Position numbers and translations under genes: made by a program
Shown: piece after piece, positions 26,187 to 33,843 of the stretch
How the letters are laid out: each line of letters opens with the position of its first letter
Position numbering within the stretch: the stretch's first letter is position 1
From: Butyrivibrio sp.
GTDB taxonomy: Bacteria > Bacillota > Clostridia > Lachnospirales > Lachnospiraceae
NCBI GenBank assembly: GCA_015056565.1
Contig: SVGB01000007.1
Span: 62,001 to 126,000, forward strand
Reading direction: 5' to 3'
DNA: 64,000 nt
The notes under the pieces: model-generated
Told to the model about the DNA's origin: nothing
Database searches by the model: none
Seen by the model: the letters and a program-made list of their open reading frames with translations, nothing else

Positions 26187-29048
26187 ATGGTTGATATGAA
26201 TACAATGGATATGAAGGATCTGAATACTCCATATTCACTGGATCCAAACAGAAACAGGATCGACCCAAGAGCTGGCATCATTCCAGAGTGGGTGGATATG
26301 AATGCCCCATTCAGAGAGCCACTGGCGAGGCTGGCCAAGGCTATCACTGATAGAAAAGAAATTAAGCTTGGTCTTGAGAAGATCACAAAAGAAAGCCCTG
26401 AATACTGGGGTATTTACAATCTTGTAACTGACGAGCAGTGCGAGATTGCTCTTAAGATGGAAAAGAGAAAGCCAAAGACTTTTGAAGAAATTGCAGCTCT
26501 TTGTCCTGAATACTCAAAAGAGGAGCTGCAAAAGCACCTTGATGAGATGTCATACAATGGCATCATTGAGTGGAACTACGAGAATGAAAAACATGAAAAG
26601 CAGTATGTTCTTCCGATGTATGTTCCTGGCTCTGCTGAGTTTGGCAACATGAATGGAAAGCTCATAAAAGCTCATCCTGAGGTGGGACCATTCTTTGAAC
26701 GAATGAGCCGTATTCCTCTTGAGGGACTTACACATATGGTACCCATGGGCGGTGCTGGTGTCGGTATGCATGTTATCCCTGTAGAGAAGGCTATCGAGAT
26801 GGAGAACACTGCGATCGGACTTGAGAAGATCTCATACTGGCTCGATTACTATGAGGGAAAATACGCTGCATCTCCATGTTCATGCAGAAGAAGCAGAAAG
26901 ACTTATGATCAGGGCTGTGCTGATGATCCTGAAGGATGGTGTATTGCTATTGGTGACATGGCAGACTACGTTGTTGAGACACAGAAGGACGGACGCTATA
27001 TCACCAAGGAAGAGGCTCTTGAGATATTTAAGCAGGCAGAGGACAACGGCTTTGTTCACCAGATCACTAATATTGATGGTGAGCACAAGATCTTTGCTAT
27101 CTGTAACTGTAATGTGAATGTTTGTTATGCTCTTCGTACATCACAGCTTTTCAATACTCCTAACATGTCACGTTCTGCATATGTTGCACACGTCGACAAG
27201 GAGAACTGCGTAGCATGTGGACGCTGCGTTGAGGTTTGCCCTGCTGGTGCAGCAACTCTTGGTCAGAAGCTTTGCAAGAAGGATGGCAGCGAAGTTGTTT
27301 ATCCTAAAATGCCTCTTCCTACTGAGAAGAAGTGGAGCAGAGAGATGTGGACTGAGGACTACAGAGACATCAACCGTATCAACACTCACAAGACTGGTAC
27401 AGCTCCTTGTAAGACAGCATGTCCTGCTCATATTCCTGTTCAGGGATATCTTAAGATGGCAGCACAGGGCAGATATGAGGAAGCCCTTGCTCTTATCAAG
27501 AAGTACAATCCACTTCCTGCAGTATGTGGACATGTATGTAACAGACGCTGTGAGGATGCTTGTACAAGAGGAACAATTGATCAGGCAATTGCAATTGATG
27601 AAGTTAAGAAGTTTGTTGCTATGCGTGATCTTGAATCAGATACACGCTACATTCCAAAGAAAGTCATTCCTAAGATCGGTGGAGGCTTTGATGAGAAGGT
27701 AGCTATCATTGGTGCTGGCCCAGCTGGTATTTCATGTGCTTATTACCTCGCACTTAAGGGATACAAGCCAACACTGTTTGACAAGAACAAGAAACCTGGC
27801 GGAATGGTTACATATGGAATTCCTTCATTCGTAATGGAAAAGAACGTTGTTGAGGCCGAAGTTGATGTTCTTAGAGAGCTTGGCGTTGACATCCGCCTTG
27901 GAGTAGAAGTTGGTAAGGATATAACTCTTAAGCAGCTCAGGGAAGAAGGCTACAAGGCGTTCTACATCGCTATTGGCTGTCAGGGCGGAAGAGGAGTTAA
28001 TGTTCCAGGTGAAGATGCCCAGGGCGTACTTAAGGGTGTTGATCTCCTCCATGAAGTAATTGACAACGAGGGCTACAAGCTCGTAGGAGATACTGTTGTT
28101 ATCGGTGGTGGTAACGTTGCTATCGATGTCAGCCGTACAGCAATAAGATGCGGCTCTTCAAAGGTTACACAGGTTTCTCTCGAGACAAGAGACATTATGC
28201 CAGCTCTTCCTGAGGAAATTGAGATTGCAGAGTCTGAAGGCATTGAGCTTAAGGGCGGCTGGGGACCAAAAGAGATCCTTACTGAGAATGGAAAAGTTAA
28301 GGGAATCGTATTTAAGAAGTGCACTCAGGTCAAGAATGCTGAGGGACGTTTTGATCCAAAGTATGACGAGAATGAGACCATCACCATCGACTGCGAGAAT
28401 GTTATCCTCTCTGTTGGTCAGGCAACTGTATGGGGAGATCTGTTAAAGGATGAGAATGTAGAGTTCAGAGGACCAGCACCAGCAGCTGACAAGGTTACAT
28501 TCCAGACAACAGTGCCAGATATCTTTGTTGGTGGCGATATGTTCTACGGACCTAGATTTGCCATTGATGCTATTGCATGTGGTAGAGAAGGTGCTGAATC
28601 TATCCACAGATTTGTACAGCCTAATTCTTCACTGACAATTGGCCGTGATCCTAACTTCTTTATCGAGCTTGATAAGGATGACATTTCAGTCAAGGATTAT
28701 GACCATGTTGGAAGACAGACAGCAGGTGTTAAGAAGTCATCAGATGGCAAGCTTTCATTCCGTGACAACAAGCTTGTATTTACAGAAGAACAGGTCAAGA
28801 AGGAAACTTCAAGATGTCTGTCCTGCGGTGCATCAATTGTTGACCCTAATAAGTGCGTAGGCTGCGGACTTTGTACTACAAGATGTGAATTTGATGCTAT
28901 CAAGCTTACAAGAGACAATCCAGACTGCTCAAATATGAGACGTGCAGAAGATAAGCTTAAGTACATCCTTCCAAATGGTGCTAAGCAGGCACTTTCAAGA
29001 CCATTTGTAAAGAAGACTCCAAAAGAGACTGCATGGCTTAAGAAATAA
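26187..29048 (+). CDS. Fe-S/FAD NAD(P)-dependent oxidoreductase, glutamate-synthase small-subunit type, with extra N-terminal Fe-S region
   Basis: A 953-residue flavoprotein. The N-terminal 330 residues contain a winged-helix-like segment (FEEIAALCPEYSKEEL) and Cys clusters (PCSCRRS, CNCNVNVC). Next come one ferredoxin-type motif CVACGRCVEVCP (about 341-352), the Cys-rich entry domain of GltD-like proteins (CPAHIPVQGYL, CGHVCNRRCEDAC), an FAD motif IIGAGPAGISCAY (about 505), an NAD(P) motif VIGGGNVAIDVSR (about 636), and a C-terminal Fe-S domain (about 876-906, CVGCGLCTTRC). It fits an electron-bifurcation or NADPH-linked electron-entry subunit; the partner is unknown. ATG 26187 has AGGAG 5 nt upstream and is preferred over the TTG at 26160. 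No glutamate synthase large subunit is nearby. Confidence 0.85.
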   Translation: MVDMNTMDMKDLNTPYSLDPNRNRIDPRAGIIPEWVDMNAPFREPLARLAKAITDRKEIKLGLEKITKESPEYWGIYNLVTDEQCEIALKMEKRKPKTFEEIAALCPEYSKEELQKHLDEMSYNGIIEWNYENEKHEKQYVLPMYVPGSAEFGNMNGKLIKAHPEVGPFFERMSRIPLEGLTHMVPMGGAGVGMHVIPVEKAIEMENTAIGLEKISYWLDYYEGKYAASPCSCRRSRKTYDQGCADDPEGWCIAIGDMADYVVETQKDGRYITKEEALEIFKQAEDNGFVHQITNIDGEHKIFAICNCNVNVCYALRTSQLFNTPNMSRSAYVAHVDKENCVACGRCVEVCPAGAATLGQKLCKKDGSEVVYPKMPLPTEKKWSREMWTEDYRDINRINTHKTGTAPCKTACPAHIPVQGYLKMAAQGRYEEALALIKKYNPLPAVCGHVCNRRCEDACTRGTIDQAIAIDEVKKFVAMRDLESDTRYIPKKVIPKIGGGFDEKVAIIGAGPAGISCAYYLALKGYKPTLFDKNKKPGGMVTYGIPSFVMEKNVVEAEVDVLRELGVDIRLGVEVGKDITLKQLREEGYKAFYIAIGCQGGRGVNVPGEDAQGVLKGVDLLHEVIDNEGYKLVGDTVVIGGGNVAIDVSRTAIRCGSSKVTQVSLETRDIMPALPEEIEIAESEGIELKGGWGPKEILTENGKVKGIVFKKCTQVKNAEGRFDPKYDENETITIDCENVILSVGQATVWGDLLKDENVEFRGPAPAADKVTFQTTVPDIFVGGDMFYGPRFAIDAIACGREGAESIHRFVQPNSSLTIGRDPNFFIELDKDDISVKDYDHVGRQTAGVKKSSDGKLSFRDNKLVFTEEQVKKETSRCLSCGASIVDPNKCVGCGLCTTRCEFDAIKLTRDNPDCSNMRRAEDKLKYILPNGAKQALSRPFVKKTPKETAWLKK

Positions 29049-29077
29049 GGTTATAAATGTCGTTTCTTGACAGCGAA

Positions 29078-29196
29078 GGCGGTTCTTTGTGACAGGGGGA
29101 CGGTTCTTTTGTCACATTGCATTTCATGCAACGTGACAAAAGAACCGTCCCCCTGTCACTAAAGAACCGTCCCCTCTGTCACTAAAGAATCGTTCC
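29078..29196. repeat. REP-like palindromic element
   Basis: A 27-nt arm at 29089-29115 has its exact complement at 29133-29159. The stem continues with TTGCAT (29117-29122) and ATGCAA (29126-29131) after one A/C mismatch, around a 3-nt loop. The core word is GACGGTTCTTTTGTCAC. Further copies of AAAGAACCGTCCCC and AAAGAATCGTTCC follow on the right, and GGCGGTTCTTT on the left pairs with the first of them. Such AAGAACCGTCCCC words recur across many Firmicutes genomes as REP-type repeats. No transposase is beside it. Confidence 0.85.
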
Positions 29197-29209
29197 TTAT
29201 ACCATATAC

Positions 29210-29238
29210 TTGACGAATTCAAATAAAATGTATATTAA
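29210..29238 (+). promoter_or_regulatory. SigA-type promoter for topA
   Basis: TTGACG at 29210-29215, a 17-nt spacer and TATTAA at 29233-29238. It leaves a leader of about 52 nt before the topA ATG. Confidence 0.6.
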
Positions 29239-29296
29239 TATGAAAGTGAACGTTACAAACGTGTCAATCAAATTGTGAAGGGGACATTTATTTTAA

Positions 29297-31399
29297 ATGG
29301 CTACAAAGAAAGAAACTAAGTCTAAGAAGAATTCACTTCTGATAGTGGAGTCACCTACTAAGGTAAAGGCTATCAAGAAGTTTTTAGGTTCAGGCTATGA
29401 AGTGGCTGCAAGTAATGGCCATGTACGAGATCTTCCAAGAAGTTCAATGGGAATTGATATCGAACATGATTTTGAACCTAAGTATATAACCATCAGGGGA
29501 AAGGGAGATGTCCTTGCTGAGCTTAGAAGACAGGTCAAGAAGGCTGACAAGGTTTATCTGGCAACCGACCCGGACCGTGAGGGAGAGGCTATCAGCTGGC
29601 ACCTTTGTACTGCTCTTAAACTTTCAGAGGCAGATGCAAAGGTTCAGAGAGTAACATTCAATGAGATCACCAAGAATGCTGTCAAGGAAGCTATGAAGCA
29701 TCCAAGGGACATCGATATGAACCTTGTTGATGCCCAGCAGGCCCGCAGAGTACTTGATAGAATGGTTGGTTATGAGATATCCCCTATTTTATGGTCTAAG
29801 ATCAAAAGAGGCCTCTCAGCAGGAAGAGTGCAGTCAGTTGCTCTTCGTATCATTGCAGACAGAGAGGATGAGATAGATTCATTTATTCCTACAGAGTACT
29901 GGACACTTGATGTGAACCTTATGGCTGAAGGTGAGAAAAAACCTCTTGTAGCTCATTACTATGGCAAGGGCAATGAGAAAAAGGAGATAAGCTCAAAGAA
30001 AGAGCTTGAACAGATCGTTAAAGAACTTGAAGGCAAGAAATACGTTGTAAGTGATGTCAAGAAAGGCGAGAGAAGTAAAAAAGCTCCACTTCCATTTACA
30101 ACATCAACTCTTCAGCAGGAAGCAAGTAAGTCCCTTAACTTCTCAACTCAAAAGACTATGAGAGTTGCCCAGCAGCTCTATGAAGGAATTGAGCTTGGTA
30201 AAGAGGGCACAGTTGGACTTATTACTTACTTAAGAACTGACTCTACAAGAGTTTCTGCAGAGGCGGTAGAGGCTGCCAATGATTACATCGTTAAGAACTT
30301 TGGAGATAAGTATTTAGCAGAGGGCGCCACCGCTAAAAAGAGCGAAGCCAAGATACAGGACGCTCATGAAGCTATAAGACCTACATATATAGACAGAACT
30401 CCCGTGATGGTAAAAGATTATCTTTCAAGGGATCAGTTCAGACTTTATCAGCTTATATGGCGCAGATTTATGGCAAGCCGCATGGCTGCTGCCAAGTATG
30501 AGACAACATCAGTTAAGATTGACTGCGGCGAGCACAGATTTACAGTTGCTGCATCCAAGACTGTATTTGATGGCTTCCTTAATGTCTATACTGATGAGGA
30601 TGATCAGATTGAAAAGAATGTGATCATGAAAAAGCTTGATACCAGCACCAAGCTTAAGTTTGACAGCTTTGATTCTCAGCAGCACTTCACACAACCAGCT
30701 CCTCACTACACTGAGGCTTCACTTGTTCATGATCTTGAGGCTCTTGGCATAGGCAGACCTTCAACCTACGCACCAACAATCTCAACCATCATGGCAAGAC
30801 ACTATATCACTAAAGAGAACAAATCTCTTTATATAACAGAGCTTGGACAAGCTGTAAACAAGATGATGATGGAAGCTTTTCCACAGATCGTTGATGTAAA
30901 CTTTACATCTAACATGGAAGCGCTTCTTGATGGTATCGCTGAGGGCGATGTTAAGTGGAAAACAGTTATTGAGAATTTCTATCCTGATCTTAATGAAGCT
31001 GTCACTGCAGCTGAAAAAGAACTTGAAAAGGTTCAGGTACAGGATGAGGTTACGGATGAGGTCTGCGAGCTTTGTGGCAGAAACCTTGTTATCAAGTATG
31101 GCCCACATGGTAAATTCCTTGCATGTCCAGGCTTCCCTGAGTGCAAGAACACCAAGCCTTATTTTGAAAAGATCGGTGTTTCATGTCCTAAGTGCGGCAA
31201 GGATATTGTTCTTAAGAGGACCAAGAAGGGACGTATTTTCTACGGATGCATTGACAATCCAAACTGTGACTTCATGTCATGGCAAAGACCTGTTTCAAAG
31301 AAGTGCCCTAAGTGCGGGGGCGTGATGTATGCCAAGAACAACAAGCTTGCATGTGGCAATCCTGAATGCGGACACGTAGAAGATAAAGTAAAAGAATAA
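29297..31399 (+). CDS. topA: DNA topoisomerase I
   Basis: A 700-residue type IA topoisomerase that relaxes negative supercoils. The Toprim domain opens LLIVESPTKVKAIKKFL and has the acidic triad in ATDPDREGEA. The catalytic tyrosine is Y311 in LITYLRTDSTR. The C-terminus carries three zinc ribbons (CELC...CPGFPEC, CPKC...CIDNPNC, CPKC...CGNPEC), as is usual in Firmicutes. topA upstream of codY and flgB mirrors the Bacillus order, minus trmFO, xerC and hslVU. It is followed by a strong terminator. Confidence 0.98.
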   Translation: MATKKETKSKKNSLLIVESPTKVKAIKKFLGSGYEVAASNGHVRDLPRSSMGIDIEHDFEPKYITIRGKGDVLAELRRQVKKADKVYLATDPDREGEAISWHLCTALKLSEADAKVQRVTFNEITKNAVKEAMKHPRDIDMNLVDAQQARRVLDRMVGYEISPILWSKIKRGLSAGRVQSVALRIIADREDEIDSFIPTEYWTLDVNLMAEGEKKPLVAHYYGKGNEKKEISSKKELEQIVKELEGKKYVVSDVKKGERSKKAPLPFTTSTLQQEASKSLNFSTQKTMRVAQQLYEGIELGKEGTVGLITYLRTDSTRVSAEAVEAANDYIVKNFGDKYLAEGATAKKSEAKIQDAHEAIRPTYIDRTPVMVKDYLSRDQFRLYQLIWRRFMASRMAAAKYETTSVKIDCGEHRFTVAASKTVFDGFLNVYTDEDDQIEKNVIMKKLDTSTKLKFDSFDSQQHFTQPAPHYTEASLVHDLEALGIGRPSTYAPTISTIMARHYITKENKSLYITELGQAVNKMMMEAFPQIVDVNFTSNMEALLDGIAEGDVKWKTVIENFYPDLNEAVTAAEKELEKVQVQDEVTDEVCELCGRNLVIKYGPHGKFLACPGFPECKNTKPYFEKIGVSCPKCGKDIVLKRTKKGRIFYGCIDNPNCDFMSWQRPVSKKCPKCGGVMYAKNNKLACGNPECGHVEDKVKE

Positions 31400-31418
31400 A
31401 CGTAAAACAAATAATACA

Positions 31419-31433
31419 AATTTTCAGAAATCT
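31419..31433 (+). promoter_or_regulatory. CodY-box-like site upstream of codY
   Basis: AATTTTCAGAAATCT matches the CodY consensus AATTTTCWGAAAATT at 13 of 15 positions. It lies between the topA stop and the terminator, 36 bp upstream of the predicted codY -35 box. Autoregulation by CodY is the obvious reading but it is only inferred. Confidence 0.5.
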
Positions 31434-31453
31434 TTAGCTTTTTTTCATAATTG

Positions 31454-31487
31454 TAGGCGCTTTATTGTTTGAAGCGCCTATTTTTTT
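31454..31487 (+). terminator. Terminator after topA
   Basis: TAGGCGCTT at 31454-31462 pairs with AAGCGCCTA at 31472-31480 and is followed by seven T. Confidence 0.9.
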
Positions 31488-31497
31488 ATGATATGAT
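31469..31497 (+). promoter_or_regulatory. Promoter for codY
   Basis: TTGAAG at 31469-31474, a 17-nt spacer and TATGAT at 31492-31497. The -35 box lies in the 3' part of the topA terminator, so the two signals overlap. The leader is about 85 nt. Confidence 0.55.
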
Positions 31498-31589
31498 ACA
31501 AATAGTGTAGCTGGATTATTGACGCAATTTCGTATACGACAATATCTGGACGCTGCATTGGGGAAAAACGTAAAAAAAGGAGAATTCTG

Positions 31590-32369
31590 ATGAGTAGTGT
31601 ACAGCTACTGGATAAGACTAGAAAAATAGGAAAGCTTCTTCATACAAGTAATTCTGGAAAAGTGGTTTTTAACGATATATGCAGAGTCTTGTGTGACATT
31701 TTATCCTCTAACATGTTTGTAATCAGTAAAAAGGGTAAAGTCCTGGGAATTGGTGAGAGTAAAGATGTGGAGTCCATCAGTAACCTTTTATCCTGTAGCG
31801 TAGGATCTTTTATTGATCCCATGTTAAATGAAAGGCTTTTAACGATCCTTTCTACCAAGGAGAATGTAAATCTTGAAACTTTAGGGTTTGAAGGTGTTGA
31901 TTCATCAAAGTTCCAGGCTATCATCACACCAATTGAGATAGCTGGCGAGAGGCTTGGCACACTTTTTATCTACAAGACAGACAAGCCCTACGACATTGAT
32001 GACATTATCCTTTGCGAATATGGAACAACGGTTGTAGGTCTTGAAATGCTTCGGGCCGTCAACGAGGAAAATGCAGAGGAGAGCAGAAAGCTTGCGGTTG
32101 TTAAATCTGCAATTGGAACACTTTCCTTCTCGGAGATGCAGGCGATCATCCATATCTTTGATGAGCTTGACGGAATGGAAGGAGTTTTGGTTGCAAGTAA
32201 GATTGCTGACAGGGTTGGCATTACAAGGAGCGTTATCGTAAATGCCTTAAGGAAATTTGAAAGCGCCGGTGTAATAGAATCCAGATCCTCAGGAATGAAG
32301 GGCACTTACATAAAAGTTACCAACGATGTGGTATTTGGCGAGATAAAAAAGCTAAAGCAGGAAATATAA
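31590..32369 (+). CDS. codY: GTP- and branched-chain-amino-acid-sensing repressor CodY
   Basis: A 259-residue global regulator that binds GTP and isoleucine/valine and represses nutrient-limitation genes, in many Firmicutes including motility. An N-terminal GAF domain (about 1-150) is followed by a winged helix-turn-helix (about 200-250) with ASKIADRVGITRSVIVNAL and the wing SRSSGMKGTYIKV, typical of CodY. It starts at ATG 31590 behind AAAAAAGGAG. It sits directly upstream of flgB as in Bacillus, but a terminator and a new promoter separate it from the flagellar operon. Confidence 0.97.
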   Translation: MSSVQLLDKTRKIGKLLHTSNSGKVVFNDICRVLCDILSSNMFVISKKGKVLGIGESKDVESISNLLSCSVGSFIDPMLNERLLTILSTKENVNLETLGFEGVDSSKFQAIITPIEIAGERLGTLFIYKTDKPYDIDDIILCEYGTTVVGLEMLRAVNEENAEESRKLAVVKSAIGTLSFSEMQAIIHIFDELDGMEGVLVASKIADRVGITRSVIVNALRKFESAGVIESRSSGMKGTYIKVTNDVVFGEIKKLKQEI

Positions 32370-32424
32370 TTTGCCGATGTATATTGTATAAACAATAACA
32401 GCGACATGGATGTGAAATATGATG

Positions 32425-32465
32425 AAAGGATTTATCAGATATGGTAAATCCTTTCTTTGTTTTTA
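32425..32465 (+). terminator. Terminator after codY
   Basis: AAAGGATTTA at 32425-32434 pairs with TAAATCCTTT at 32445-32454, followed by the T-rich CTTTGTTTTT. Confidence 0.8.
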
Positions 32466-32518
32466 CATAGATTTTGTATGGCATCGACATAAAAAACACA
32501 ACATAAAGTATATTATGC

Positions 32519-32547
32519 TTGTAATTTACATAAAAAAATTTTATTAT
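32519..32547 (+). promoter_or_regulatory. SigA-type promoter of the flagellar operon
   Basis: TTGTAA at 32519-32524, a 17-nt spacer and TATTAT at 32542-32547. It lies about 30 bp upstream of the flgB GTG, with AAGGAGGAG between. Confidence 0.6.
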
Positions 32548-32576
32548 TAAATAGAATAATAAGGAGGAGTGGGTCT

Positions 32577-32972
32577 GTGATTAATAGCAATGTATTTGAT
32601 TACATTAATGTTATGGACAAGGCTTCAGATGCAGCCTGGACCAGGAACGAGATAATTGCCAATAACATTGCCAATGTTGACACACCAGGTTACAAGAGGC
32701 AGGATCTCAATTTTGAGGACGAGCTTGAAAGGGCTCTTGGTCATAACAGATATAAGACCATGGACGAGAAGGTTGCAAACCTGAAAAACAAGCACCTTGA
32801 GGCCAGAGTTGTCAATGATTATTCAGGCTTTTCTTACAGAACAGACAAGAATAACGTCGATATTGACACTGAAAACGTTATGCTTGCAGCTAACCAGTTA
32901 AAATACCAGGGACTTATGTCGGGACTTAAGCATGAGTTCAGTACCCTGACCATGGTTACCAAGTCTTCATGA
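32577..32972 (+). CDS. flgB: Flagellar proximal rod protein FlgB
   Basis: A 131-residue rod protein exported by the flagellar type III system to build the base of the rod. It has the rod/hook N-terminal motif NNIANVDTPGYKRQDLNF and a C-terminal amphipathic helix (NQLKYQGLMSGL) for coiled-coil packing. It begins at GTG 32577 with a strong AAGGAGGAG. It is the first gene of the fla operon; flgC follows after 13 nt. Confidence 0.97.
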   Translation: MINSNVFDYINVMDKASDAAWTRNEIIANNIANVDTPGYKRQDLNFEDELERALGHNRYKTMDEKVANLKNKHLEARVVNDYSGFSYRTDKNNVDIDTENVMLAANQLKYQGLMSGLKHEFSTLTMVTKSS

Positions 32973-32985
32973 TAGGAGGTGCTAG

Positions 32986-33432
32986 ATGAGCATATTTGAT
33001 TCTTTTAATATAAATTCATCAGGTATGACTGCTCAGAGATTCCGCATGGATATCATCTCTGAGAATATCGCCAATTCCAATACCACAAGGACTGCTGACG
33101 GAACTCCTTATGTGAGAAAGGTTGTGACTTTTTCTGAAAAGGGCACCCAGACTCCTTTTTCAAGGATCCTTAATGAGAGACTTGATCATTACTCAGGAAG
33201 AGGTGTTAAAGTTTCATCTGTTCAGGATGACACCTGGACCCAGATGAACATAGTTTATGATCCATCCCATCCAGATGCGGATGAGTATGGTTATGTTACA
33301 TACCCTAATGTCAATACAGTTACAGAAATGACTAACCTCATAGATGCAAGCCGCTCTTATGAGGCCAATGTAACAGCTTTTAATGCCAGCAAGAACCTTG
33401 CTACCAGAGGTCTTGATCTTGGCACTAACTGA
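32986..33432 (+). CDS. flgC: Flagellar proximal rod protein FlgC
   Basis: A 148-residue rod protein. It opens with the family sequence FNINSSGMTAQRFRMD and ISENIANSNTTRTADGTPY, and ends in the conserved MTNLIDASRSYEANVTAFN helix. It is preceded by TAGGAGGTG and stands in the standard flgB-flgC-fliE order. Confidence 0.97.
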   Translation: MSIFDSFNINSSGMTAQRFRMDIISENIANSNTTRTADGTPYVRKVVTFSEKGTQTPFSRILNERLDHYSGRGVKVSSVQDDTWTQMNIVYDPSHPDADEYGYVTYPNVNTVTEMTNLIDASRSYEANVTAFNASKNLATRGLDLGTN

Positions 33433-33454
33433 TAAAAAGTTTTAGGAGGGGATT

Positions 33455-33799
33455 ATGGCATCTCTTGATATTTCTCAGCTTAGAAATGTTACCAGTGATG
33501 TGATAAGGCATGCAGAAAAGACAAATAGCAAAGTCTACAATGTTCTTGGTGATTCCGGGGAAGGGAATGACGAGTCTTTTAAGAGCATTTTTGCTTCAGT
33601 AGTTGATAATATCTCAACCACTAACGCTTATTTGTCAGATGCTGAAAATGAGGAGATCAAATGGGCACTGGGGCAGACTGATAATACCCATGATCTTTCC
33701 ATAGCGCTTCAGAAAGCCAGCACAACTTTGCAGTATACAGTTGCGATCAGAGACAGAGCTCTTTCTGCATACAGAGAACTTACACAGATGCAGATCTGA
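33455..33799 (+). CDS. fliE: MS-ring/rod junction protein FliE
   Basis: A 114-residue protein that joins the MS ring to the rod. The C-terminal part is diagnostic: DLSIALQKASTTLQYTVAI and RDRALSAYRELTQMQI. The N-terminus is variable as usual. SD AGGAGGGG precedes the ATG. Confidence 0.94.
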   Translation: MASLDISQLRNVTSDVIRHAEKTNSKVYNVLGDSGEGNDESFKSIFASVVDNISTTNAYLSDAENEEIKWALGQTDNTHDLSIALQKASTTLQYTVAIRDRALSAYRELTQMQI

Positions 33800-33843
33800 T
33801 TCTTCTGTTTAGTGTGTTTTAGAAATAGAGGGGAGGGAGAAAT

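Noticed and set aside
29078..29196. Palindrome considered as an IS end or attachment site
   Set aside because: No transposase or integrase nearby and no target-site duplication seen.
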